Notes under the pieces: model-generated
Seen by the model: only the letters and a program-made list of their open reading frames with translations
Database searches by the model: none
What the model was told of the DNA's origin: nothing
In this document: positions 15,913 to 23,755 of the stretch, in pieces
Layout of the letters: every line of letters begins with the position of its first letter
Numbering within the stretch: the first letter of the stretch is position 1
Made by a program: the position numbers and the translations under genes
Assembly (NCBI GenBank): GCA_016213505.1
Contig: JACRAF010000066.1
Coordinates: forward strand, 1-39,970
DNA from: Devosia nanyangense
GTDB taxonomy: Bacteria > Pseudomonadota > Alphaproteobacteria > Rhizobiales > Devosiaceae
Direction of reading: 5' to 3'
Length of the DNA stretch: 39,970 nucleotides

Positions 15913-17784
15913 ATGTCCGCTGGACAAGACAGCGTCGGAACTGCAGGCGACCACGTCGCCGGCAAAGTCTCGCCCGAGGCGACTGACGCGGCGATCTCCG
16001 TCGTCAACATCAAGAAGTACTTCGGCCCGACCCGCGCCCTCGACGGCTGCAGCTTCTCGGCCAGGCTCGGCGAAATCCATGCCATCGTCGGCGGCAATGG
16101 CTGCGGCAAGAGCACGCTGGCCAAGGTCCTCTCGGGCGTGTTGCCGGTCGACAGCGGCCAAGTGAGCGTGCTGGGCCGCATGGCCACCACGCCGCACGAG
16201 GCGCGTGAGATCGGCCTTGCGACCGTGTTCCAGGAAGTGATGGTCGCCGACGAGGCGTCGATCGTCGACAATCTATACATGGGCGCCGACCACTTATTCT
16301 CGAAGGCGCTGTCCGCCCCCGCCAAGGTGCGTGCCGCCGAAACGCTGATGCACGATCTCACCGGCGAGGAAGTCGACGTCGAGGAACTCGTCGGCACGCT
16401 GCCACTCGGAATGAAGCAATGGATCACTATCGGCCGGGCCTTGCTGACCGAACCCAGGATCCTGATCCTCGACGAGTCTTCCGCCGCGCTCGATCTCGAC
16501 TCGACGGAGCGTCTCTTCGCCAAGATGCGGCAGTTGCGCGACCAGGGCGCGGCGGTGCTGATTGTGACGCACCGCATCGCCGAGCTCATTAGGATTTCCG
16601 ATCGTGCCACGGTGTTGCGCGATGGGCGTGACGTAGGCGTGCTCGAAAGGCAGGACATAACAGAGAAGAACCTGCTGAGCCTGATGACCGGGCACGCGCC
16701 CGAGGCGAAGGCCCGAGGCGAAGACGGCGTCACCGCCCTTGCCAATCCTGTGGTCATGCGCGCCGAAGAACTGCGCATCGCTCCCGAAAGCGCCCCGATC
16801 TCGATCGACATCCACAAAGGCGAGATCCTGGGTGTCGCCGGGCTAGACGGGCAGGGGCAGAGCGAATTCGTGCGCATCCTCGCGGGCGTGCAGTCCGCGG
16901 CCGAAGGCCATCCGCTGGTGCGCAGTGGCAGCACGAACTTCAAGCCGCTGCGGTCGTTGCGCGAGGCTGTGGAGGCGGGGGTCTACTTCGTCTCGGGCGA
17001 CCGCAAGAAGGAAGGCATCTTCGCCAACCTCTCGATCTTCGAGAACATGCTGATGCCGCTCTATCGCATCAAGAAGCGCGGCGGCCACCTAGGGTGGATC
17101 GACTGGAAGGCGCTCGACGGCATCTTCAACTGGGAAGCCGAAAAGCTCATGATCCGCATGGGTGCGCGCACCAACAAGATCACCTCGCTGAGCGGCGGCA
17201 ATCAACAGAAGTTGCTGATCGGCCGCGCCTTCGCGATGAATCCGGACATCATGGTGCTCAACGATCCGGCGCGCGGCATCGACGTGGGAGCCAAAACGGA
17301 ACTCTACAAGCATCTCAAGGATTTTGCCGCCGCCGGCAAGTCAGTGGTCTACATGTCCTCCGAGCTTGAGGAGTTCATTGGCTTTGCCTCACGGGTGATC
17401 GTCTTCCGCAACGGATCGATCTTCGATGCCTTTGACGCCAGCGAGCTCAACCCGGCGCGCATTCTCGAAGCCATGTTCGGTCAGACCTCGGGGCAAGGGG
17501 CGGCCAAACTCACCGGGCGCCGCGCCGCCGAACCCGCGTCTGCTGTCGAACGCTCGGCTGCTTCGCCCGCCCTCGAGGCGGACTGGCAGGCCAAAGCGAT
17601 TGAGAACCCACTATGGGCGCCGAGACCGCCACTCGAGAGTCCGTTCAGGAGCAGGCCGGCGGTGGCAGCAAGGCGGGCGCCGGAGGCGCCCTTCGTACCG
17701 TCGATCAAGATCGTCGAGTTTGACGCCAAGGACAACGCCGATCGCGATCCCTACCGGCCTGATTCCGCGAGGCGCGGCCGATGA
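15913..17784 (+). CDS. Double ATPase subunit of the sugar-type ABC importer, with C-terminal extension
   Basis: The product is 623 residues, against about 500 in RbsA/MglA. First half: Walker A G60GNGCGKST68, signature-like LPLGMKQ, Walker B LILDESSAALD. Second half: degenerate Walker A GLDGQGQSE, canonical LSGGNQQK, Walker B MVLNDPARGID. This asymmetry is normal for the family. About 100 extra residues follow the second half, rich in Ala, Pro and Arg, and end with KIVEFD (599-604) and R611-D612, like the N-terminal repeat of the lactonase-like protein at 10945. Its stop overlaps the permease start (ATGA). It powers import of the binding protein's ligand. Confidence 0.9.
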   Translation: MSAGQDSVGTAGDHVAGKVSPEATDAAISVVNIKKYFGPTRALDGCSFSARLGEIHAIVGGNGCGKSTLAKVLSGVLPVDSGQVSVLGRMATTPHEAREIGLATVFQEVMVADEASIVDNLYMGADHLFSKALSAPAKVRAAETLMHDLTGEEVDVEELVGTLPLGMKQWITIGRALLTEPRILILDESSAALDLDSTERLFAKMRQLRDQGAAVLIVTHRIAELIRISDRATVLRDGRDVGVLERQDITEKNLLSLMTGHAPEAKARGEDGVTALANPVVMRAEELRIAPESAPISIDIHKGEILGVAGLDGQGQSEFVRILAGVQSAAEGHPLVRSGSTNFKPLRSLREAVEAGVYFVSGDRKKEGIFANLSIFENMLMPLYRIKKRGGHLGWIDWKALDGIFNWEAEKLMIRMGARTNKITSLSGGNQQKLLIGRAFAMNPDIMVLNDPARGIDVGAKTELYKHLKDFAAAGKSVVYMSSELEEFIGFASRVIVFRNGSIFDAFDASELNPARILEAMFGQTSGQGAAKLTGRRAAEPASAVERSAASPALEADWQAKAIENPLWAPRPPLESPFRSRPAVAARRAPEAPFVPSIKIVEFDAKDNADRDPYRPDSARRGR

Positions 17785-19238
17785 ACGCTGTGACTTCGAT
17801 AGCGGGACAGGCCGCAGTGCCGGTGAGCGGTGGCAAGGCCAAATCCTCGGCCACCAACACCTATCTGTTGGTTCCCATCCTGCTGCTGTTCGCCCTGCTG
17901 TTCACCGCAGTGCTGCGTAGCCCCAGCCTGGTCACCAATTCAGGCATCGGCAGCGCCATTATCGTCGCCGCGCCGCTGATCCTTGCCACTTACGCGCTGA
18001 TGTCGAGCGTCATGGCCGGGCGAGGCACGGTCGATCTGTCGATCGGACCGCTGATTGGCTTCATCAACGTTACATTGATCCAGCTTTTCGGCGCAGGGTA
18101 TTTGCAGTCGCCGGTCGAGTTCGTCCTTTACGCTCTGGGGGCGGGCATCGCCTATCAGCTGTTGATGGCGATGATCATCATTTTCGTTCGGGTGCAGCCG
18201 ATCATTGTCGCGCTGTCCGGCTACCTGGCGCTCTCCGGCATCAACCTCGTCATCCTGCCGCGCCCGGGCGGGGTCGCGCCCGACTGGATGTTCTCCTGGG
18301 GCGCCGGCACCTCTATCTTTTCGCCCGTGCTGGTGGTGCTGATCCTCGCCACCGGCGGCTGGTTGATTTTTACGCGCAGCGCCTTCTACGGGCATCTGCG
18401 CCTGATGGGCTCGGATGAGCGGGCCGCCTATACGAGTGGCGTGCAGATCACGACGGTGCGGCTCGGCGCACACGTGATTTCCGGCATCTACGCCGGGCTT
18501 GCGGCGATCTGCTTCACCGCGCTGATCAGCTCGGGCGATCCGAGCCAGGGGACGACCTATACGCTGATCGCGGTCACGGCCCTGGTGCTTGGCGGCGCCA
18601 GCCTTTCGGGCGGGCGCGGCGGGGTCTTCGGTTCGCTGTTCGGCGCGGTTAACATCTACCTGATCGGTTATGTGCTCGCGACCTTTAACTTCGGTCCGGT
18701 GCAGAGCTTCGTCACCGAGCTGGCCTACGGCACCATCCTCGTGGTCTCGCTGCTGATCACCGTAGTGCTGCCCTACTTCCAGAAGCGCCTGCGCTATGTG
18801 TCGCCGATCCTATTCTTCGTAATCCTGTCGATCCTCACCTTGGGCGTGATCTTGCACACCACCTATGACTACGAGGCGCTCTCACCGGCGCCGGTGGAAG
18901 CGGTCGAACCGGCCGGAGCTGAGACGGTGGTTCCGGCTGAGGCAGAGGTCGCCGCGCCATTGCCCGCCATGCCCGGCTTCGTCTTCGAGGACTACAGGTC
19001 CGTCGCGACAGACGCTGCCATGCCCGCCTTCCTCAAGCCGATCATCTTTATCGCGATCCTGCTCGTCGCAATTCCGGTGCTGCTGCGCGTCGTCGTCTCG
19101 CGTTCCGGCCGAAAGTCCATCGCGCCGGCGGTCTACATCGTCCTGGCCTGCCTGTTGCTGCTGGGGGTCTATCTTGCGCGCAGTCCGGAAGAGGCCGGCG
19201 AGCCCCTCGGTCCCAGCACGGTGGAGGCCCGCCCGTGA
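17781..19238 (+). CDS. ABC importer permease with an extra C-terminal membrane region
   Basis: The product is 485 residues. About 25-333 is a standard RbsC-type permease (DLSIGPLIGFINVTLIQLFG, RLMGSDERAAYTSGV, LVLGGASLSGGRGGVFGSLF). The remaining 150 residues hold three more hydrophobic spans (about 340-358, 417-436 and 448-465) and an Ala/Glu/Pro-rich segment between the first two. RbsC proteins stop near 330, as does the permease at 30682. The extension is therefore a special feature of this importer and could contact the opsin or flotillin encoded downstream. Start and stop overlap both neighbours. Confidence 0.85.
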   Translation: MNAVTSIAGQAAVPVSGGKAKSSATNTYLLVPILLLFALLFTAVLRSPSLVTNSGIGSAIIVAAPLILATYALMSSVMAGRGTVDLSIGPLIGFINVTLIQLFGAGYLQSPVEFVLYALGAGIAYQLLMAMIIIFVRVQPIIVALSGYLALSGINLVILPRPGGVAPDWMFSWGAGTSIFSPVLVVLILATGGWLIFTRSAFYGHLRLMGSDERAAYTSGVQITTVRLGAHVISGIYAGLAAICFTALISSGDPSQGTTYTLIAVTALVLGGASLSGGRGGVFGSLFGAVNIYLIGYVLATFNFGPVQSFVTELAYGTILVVSLLITVVLPYFQKRLRYVSPILFFVILSILTLGVILHTTYDYEALSPAPVEAVEPAGAETVVPAEAEVAAPLPAMPGFVFEDYRSVATDAAMPAFLKPIIFIAILLVAIPVLLRVVVSRSGRKSIAPAVYIVLACLLLLGVYLARSPEEAGEPLGPSTVEARP

Positions 19239-20662
19239 GCAACGTCGTGGAATCCCAAACACCCGCCCCCGGGCGGGCCCTGCTTATCAAATGGCTGGGA
19301 TTGATCATCGCCGTGCTGATTTCCGGGGCCGGGGTGATCCTTGGTTTCTGGCAGGGTCTGCCGGCGCAGGAGGTCATCCTCTACGCCGCTGCTACCTTCG
19401 CGCTCGTCGCCTGGGTCTGGCGCGCCTATGCAGGCCGCCCCGCCGATGACGCCTACATGGCCCGCGTCGGCGTCGCCGGCGCCTCGCCGGGCGAAGAGGC
19501 CGCACCGCGCTCGGCCGGGCTGGAGCTGAAGTCGTTCCTCGCCCGCAACCGGGTCCTGTTGGTCGCCAGTGTCATCCTCATTCTCGCATTTCTCATCGCC
19601 TCGGTGACGATCAAGGAGTTCTTCTCGGTCTTCAACATCGTCTCGGGCCTGATCCTCCTCGGACTGCTCGTTCTGTCGATGACGGTCAGCAAGGTCGTCG
19701 TCGAGAACCGCAGCGCCTTCATCGGCATCATGGTGCTGGTCAGCCTGTTCATCGTCGGCTCGATCAACGTCGACGGCTTCGCTTCGCTGCAGAACGTCAA
19801 GTCGATGCTGCTCTTCGCCTCATTCCTGGGACTGGCCTGCGTCGGCCAAACGCTGGTCGCGCTAGTTGGGGGCCTGGACCTTTCGATCCCCTTTGTCATC
19901 GGTTCGGCCAACGTGGCGCTGCTCTATCTGATCGGGCTAGGCGTGCCCTCCTGGCTGGCCGTCATCATCATCTTGCTGCTCGGCGCGCTGATTGGAGCTA
20001 TCAACGGCATCCTGAGCTTCCGGCTGCAGGGTCAGGCGTTGATCCTTACGTTAGGCACCGGCTTTGCCGTCTCCGGCGGCACCCAGATCATCACCTCGAT
20101 CGGCTCGTCGTTTGCCGGCAACGTCTTCGGCACCGTGCCGGACTGGCTCAAGAACCTCGCGGCCATGAACGGCACGACCTTCGGCCTGCCGTTCCCGCCA
20201 GTCATCGCTATCTGGGTGGTCGTCGCCATCGCTTTGATCGTCGGCATGAAGAACACCATCTACGGCCGCTACCTATACGCGCTGGGCGGCAATCGCACCT
20301 CGGCCAAGCGCGTTTCGATCTCCGAGCGCCGCTACTGGGTCAGCGTCTATGCCATCAGCGGGCTGGTCTCGGCGATGACCGGCGCTCTGCTGCTTGGCTG
20401 GAGCGGCGGCGGCTTCATCGGGGTGGGCCAGCCCTACCTGTTCATGACGCTGGCAGCAGTGGTGGTCGGCGGCACTTCGTTGCTCGGTGGGAACGGCGGC
20501 TACGGCTTCACCGTGATCGGCGTCCTCGTGCTGCAGGTGTTGACCTCGTTCCTCGTCGGCATCGGGCTGAGGTTCGAGTGGCAGCAATTCATCTTCGGGC
20601 TGATGATCCTGCCGATGGTCGCCCTCTACGCCCGCTCACCGCATATCAGGTCGCAGATATGA
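19235..20662 (+). CDS. ABC importer permease with an extra N-terminal membrane region
   Basis: The product is 475 residues from a GTG overlapping the previous stop (GTGA). Two added spans (about 17-37 and 46-63) and a hydrophilic linker rich in Ala, Glu and Arg precede the permease core, which starts near residue 105. The core has GLDLSIPFVIGSANVALLYL, a GG.R..AK...I segment and GGTSLLGGNGGYGFTVIG, typical of RbsC-type subunits. Together with its partner at 17781 it forms the membrane channel. Both partners are enlarged, at opposite ends, while the second importer's permeases are of normal size. Confidence 0.85.
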   Translation: MSNVVESQTPAPGRALLIKWLGLIIAVLISGAGVILGFWQGLPAQEVILYAAATFALVAWVWRAYAGRPADDAYMARVGVAGASPGEEAAPRSAGLELKSFLARNRVLLVASVILILAFLIASVTIKEFFSVFNIVSGLILLGLLVLSMTVSKVVVENRSAFIGIMVLVSLFIVGSINVDGFASLQNVKSMLLFASFLGLACVGQTLVALVGGLDLSIPFVIGSANVALLYLIGLGVPSWLAVIIILLLGALIGAINGILSFRLQGQALILTLGTGFAVSGGTQIITSIGSSFAGNVFGTVPDWLKNLAAMNGTTFGLPFPPVIAIWVVVAIALIVGMKNTIYGRYLYALGGNRTSAKRVSISERRYWVSVYAISGLVSAMTGALLLGWSGGGFIGVGQPYLFMTLAAVVVGGTSLLGGNGGYGFTVIGVLVLQVLTSFLVGIGLRFEWQQFIFGLMILPMVALYARSPHIRSQI

Positions 20663-20736
20663 GCGCCAACACCAGAACCAACGGCGCCGCCAAAGCCGGC
20701 GCACCAAACGCGGAAGCCTCAGGGGGAGTATCGTGA
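20659..20736 (+). CDS. 25-residue linking ORF between permease and opsin-like genes
   Basis: ATG 20659 overlaps the permease stop (ATGA) and the TGA at 20734-20736 overlaps the opsin GTG start (GTGA), so this frame is coupled at both ends. It encodes a 25-residue Ala/Gly/Asn-rich peptide with no membrane span. The coupling may simply carry ribosomes on to the next gene. The internal AGGGGGAG also serves as the opsin ribosome site. Whether the peptide is stable is unknown. Confidence 0.35.
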   Translation: MSANTRTNGAAKAGAPNAEASGGVS

Positions 20737-21443
20737 GCGTTCTTCAGACAACGGACATTGCAGGCGGCAGCTATTCGCTCGCCTTCTTCGCCATGCTCGC
20801 GGCAAGCGTTCTGCTGCTGATCGCCACGAGTTGGGTCTCAGGCCGCTGGAAGCTGTCGGTGACGCTGAGTGCGCTGACCACGATCATCGCGGCAGTCAAC
20901 TACTACGAGGCGCGCGGAGTCTGGCTCGCGACCTCCCAGGTGCCGCTGATCTACCACTATGTGGGTTGGGCTCTAACCATCCCACTCGAGGTGATCGCGC
21001 TCTACTTCTTCGTCCGCGCAATTGGGCCTGTGTCTGTGGCGTTGTTCTGGCGCCTGCTGGTGGTCGCCGTGGTGACCATCCTCGCCCGCTTCATGGGCGA
21101 GGCCGGCTTCATGCATCCCACCCTTGGCTTCCTTATCGGCATCGCCGGCTGGCTCTACCTGTTGGGCGAGTTCTACTTCGGCCGCCTAGGCGAGTCGGTG
21201 GCCAAGAGCGGCAACGAGCCGGCGCAGCGCGGCTATTTCTGGCTGAGGCTGATCGTCACCATCGGCTGGGCGATCTATCCACTCGGCAACTTTATCGCCA
21301 GCTTCGCGGGTGGCACCGACAGCGGCAGCCTGGCCATTGCCTACAACCTCGCCGATCTGATCAACCGCGGCGCCTTCGGGTTGGTCATCGTCGCGGTCGC
21401 TATCAATCACACCCATCCCTCCGGCGCCAAGAAGGGCGCTTGA
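20733..21443 (+). CDS. Proteorhodopsin homologue lacking the retinal-binding lysine
   Basis: The product is 236 residues with seven membrane spans. Proteorhodopsin landmarks are clear: R61GVW, GWALTIPL (78-85), MGEAG (121-125), GWAIYPLG (178-185) and YNLADLINRGAFGL (204-217). By alignment to green proteorhodopsin from memory, the Schiff-base Lys231 is R212, proton acceptor Asp97 is G78, Arg94 is H75, donor Glu108 is A89 and His75 is N56; the helix-G Asp227 is kept (D208). So retinal cannot attach covalently in the normal way and pumping is not expected, yet the fold and pocket residues W179, Y182 and P183 remain. The GTG start follows AGGGGGAG. It may serve as a sensor, scaffold or ligand-binding protein for the importer. 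Confidence 0.85.
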   Translation: MSVLQTTDIAGGSYSLAFFAMLAASVLLLIATSWVSGRWKLSVTLSALTTIIAAVNYYEARGVWLATSQVPLIYHYVGWALTIPLEVIALYFFVRAIGPVSVALFWRLLVVAVVTILARFMGEAGFMHPTLGFLIGIAGWLYLLGEFYFGRLGESVAKSGNEPAQRGYFWLRLIVTIGWAIYPLGNFIASFAGGTDSGSLAIAYNLADLINRGAFGLVIVAVAINHTHPSGAKKGA

Positions 21444-21446
21444 GGC

Positions 21447-21503
21447 ATGGCACGTATCTTCCTGGCCCCGAGGGGCAAGAACAAGACTGGTTTGGAGGGT
21501 TAA
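21447..21503 (+). CDS. 18-residue ORF between the opsin-like and flotillin genes
   Basis: An ATG lies four bases after the opsin stop and gives MARIFLAPRGKNKTGLEG before TAA. No clear ribosome site precedes it, although coupling to the opsin gene is possible. The end of this frame carries the GGAGGG that serves the flotillin start. It is listed only as a possible micro-ORF. Confidence 0.2.
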   Translation: MARIFLAPRGKNKTGLEG

Positions 21504-21506
21504 CCG

Positions 21507-23237
21507 ATGAACGGCGCAGACATAATTGCCTTCATTATCCTGGCTGCGATCGTCATCGCGGTTCTCGCTTACCTGCTGCACTGGCTCTACCGCCGCTCAT
21601 CGAAGGATGTCTCCTTCGTGCGCACGGGGCTCGGCGGCGAGAAGGTGGTGATGGGCGGGGGCGCCTTTGTGCTGCCCATCGTCCATGACGTGACCGACGT
21701 GTCGATGAACACGTTGCGGCTGGAAGTGCACCGGACCCGCGACAAGGCGCTCATCACCAAGGACCGGATGCGCGTCGAACTGATGGTCGATTTCTTCGTG
21801 CGGGTCATACCGTCGCCGGTTGCGGTCGCGGCCGCGGCCAGGACGCTCGGGCACCGCACCATGAACCCGGAGAACCTCAAGGACCTCGTGCAGGGCCGGT
21901 TCGTCGACGCCATGGGCTCGGTCACCGCCAGCATGACCCTGGAGGAAATGCACGAGCACCGCGCCGACTTCATGCGCAAGGTGCGCGAGATGGTGGTCGG
22001 CACGCTGGACCAGAACGGCCTCGAGCTGGAAGCGGCGTCGCTCACCAACCTCGATCAGGCCGACATGAAGCTCTTCAACCCGTCCAATGCGTTCGATACC
22101 GAAGGACTGACGCGGCTGACCGAGCAGATTGAAAGCCGCAGGAAGAAGCGCAACGACATCGAGCAGGACACGATGATCGCCGTCCGCAAGAAAAACCTCG
22201 AGGCAGAGAAACTTGCCCTCAACATCCAGACCGAGAGCGAATATGCCCGTCTTGAGCAGGAGCGCGAGGTCGCGGTGCGCCGAGCCCAGCAGCGGTCGCA
22301 AGTAGCCCGCGAAAAGGCGGAGCGGGATCGCGAGATCGAGGAGACCCAGATCAAGGCCACCGAAGAGGTCTCGCTCGCCCGTATCTCCCAAGAGCGCAGC
22401 ATCGATGCCGAGCGCGTTATGCGCGAGCAGGAGCTCGAGCGGCTAGAGATTCAGCGCGAGAGGGCCAAGAAGCTAGAGGAGCAGGAGAGCGTCATCGCTG
22501 TGGCTCTCAAGTCCAAGGCACAGTCCGAAGCTGAGACGGCAGCAGAAGATGCTCGCGCGCACATGGTGGCGGCCCAAGAGCGGGTTCACACCACGCGTGA
22601 CACTGAGATTGCCGAACGCCGTAAACAGATCGAACTGATCGGTGCGGCCCAGGAAGCCGAGCGTGAGGCCATCAAGCTGACGAGCAGGGCCGAGGCAGAG
22701 AAGCGGGCCGCCGGGGATCGCGCCGAAGCCGACAACACCGAGGTGGCGGCGCTCAAGATCCGCTATGACGTTGAAGCCGAAGGCAAGCGCAAGATCAACG
22801 AGGCCGAGAACCTCAGGTCCGACGCTAGCCGGCGCAGCGCGCTGCACCAGCGGCTGGTCGAAAACTTGCCGGCGATCATCCGTGAAAGCGTCAAGCCGAT
22901 GGAGAGGATCGAGTCGATCAAGATCCTGCAGGTCGATGGCCTGCCTGGGCTCAGCGGGGCGAATGGCGTGGGCGGCGGCACCGTGGCGACGGGCTCGGAA
23001 GGCACGCTGCCTCCGGGCGATGGCGGCAACCGGCCGGCCAACCTCGCCGAGAGCGTGGTGAATTCGGCGCTGCGCTATCGCGCTCAGGCGCCCTTCGTCG
23101 ACAGCCTGCTCAACGAGATTGGCATGTCGGCCAATTCGATCAGCCTCGAAGGTTTGGCGAGCCTCTCCAGGGCCGAATACACGCCCAAGCCCGTCGAGGT
23201 CACGCCGACGCGCTCGCCCAAGCCCGAGAAGAAGTGA
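21507..23237 (+). CDS. Flotillin-type SPFH-domain membrane scaffold protein
   Basis: The product is 576 residues. An N-terminal span (5-28) is followed by an SPFH domain (about 36-210; GLGGEKVVMGGGAFVLPIVH, ITKDRMRVELMVDFFVRV, GLELEAASLTNLDQ), then a long Glu/Ala/Arg coiled coil (about 215-440; repeated REKAERDREIEE-type heptads) and a Gly-rich tail with a C-terminal conserved segment. This is the flotillin/YqiK layout, whose members build detergent-resistant membrane domains and organise transporters and signalling proteins. Here it directly follows the opsin-like gene, with GGAGGG before the ATG, and may gather the importer, opsin and symporter. Confidence 0.9.
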   Translation: MNGADIIAFIILAAIVIAVLAYLLHWLYRRSSKDVSFVRTGLGGEKVVMGGGAFVLPIVHDVTDVSMNTLRLEVHRTRDKALITKDRMRVELMVDFFVRVIPSPVAVAAAARTLGHRTMNPENLKDLVQGRFVDAMGSVTASMTLEEMHEHRADFMRKVREMVVGTLDQNGLELEAASLTNLDQADMKLFNPSNAFDTEGLTRLTEQIESRRKKRNDIEQDTMIAVRKKNLEAEKLALNIQTESEYARLEQEREVAVRRAQQRSQVAREKAERDREIEETQIKATEEVSLARISQERSIDAERVMREQELERLEIQRERAKKLEEQESVIAVALKSKAQSEAETAAEDARAHMVAAQERVHTTRDTEIAERRKQIELIGAAQEAEREAIKLTSRAEAEKRAAGDRAEADNTEVAALKIRYDVEAEGKRKINEAENLRSDASRRSALHQRLVENLPAIIRESVKPMERIESIKILQVDGLPGLSGANGVGGGTVATGSEGTLPPGDGGNRPANLAESVVNSALRYRAQAPFVDSLLNEIGMSANSISLEGLASLSRAEYTPKPVEVTPTRSPKPEKK

Positions 23238-23300
23238 CGGTTGGCAGGGGTGCAGGTTCTGGATCGGCGCCCCACGAGAACAGCAGGCGAGTGAGGACAA

Positions 23301-23714
23301 ATGAACGTCGCGGCGGAGCAGGATCTCGAGCATCGAGTGGCGGTGCTGACCAACTGGGGCTTCTGGGGAGTTCTGGGAGCCGGCTTCGTGCTGAGCGGCT
23401 TTGAAATGGACTTCTATTTCCTGGCGCTGTTCGGCTTCGCATTGCTTGTCGCCGGATTCGTCGCGCATCTAATCGTCAATCGCATCTATGCCGCCGGCTT
23501 CAGGACGGGAGAGGTCGCAGCGGGTTTCGGGATCTTCGGGGTGGCGGTGCTTGCCTTCATCGTGAGCTGGCTGCTCGACCCCACCTTCTCGGATGTCGAC
23601 GTGCTTTCGGGCATCACGGGGATCGTGGTCGTGATCGGCAGCTTCCTCGTCTACGTAGCCACCCGGTTCGGGCTCAAGGGCTCGTTCTCGATGTTCCATG
23701 CTGACCGGGGCTGA
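23301..23714 (+). CDS. Small four-span membrane protein
   Basis: The product is 137 residues with four hydrophobic spans (about 20-36, 40-62, 72-92 and 103-124) and little outside the membrane. No family is recognised. NfeD-type membrane proteins often accompany flotillins, but the NfeD OB domain is not visible, so that name is not supported. Its place, between flotillin and the symporter in the same direction, suggests that it is part of the same membrane assembly. Confidence 0.65.
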   Translation: MNVAAEQDLEHRVAVLTNWGFWGVLGAGFVLSGFEMDFYFLALFGFALLVAGFVAHLIVNRIYAAGFRTGEVAAGFGIFGVAVLAFIVSWLLDPTFSDVDVLSGITGIVVVIGSFLVYVATRFGLKGSFSMFHADRG

Positions 23715-23755
23715 CGCGCCGGCCGCAAGCCAAGCGCGGCAAGAGGAGTTCGGAC

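Noticed and set aside
16400..16500. Damaged signature motif (LPLGMKQ) in the first half of the extended ATPase
   Set aside because: The first half of RbsA/MglA-type ATPases commonly has a divergent signature, and the other importer shows LPLAERQ at the same place.
22473..23468. A 331-codon minus-strand open frame in the flotillin gene
   Set aside because: It lies antisense to the coiled coil and tail; the plus-strand flotillin is unmistakable.
23301..23714. Calling the small membrane protein NfeD because it follows flotillin
   Set aside because: Only four spans are visible and the NfeD OB-fold domain is absent, so position alone is not enough.
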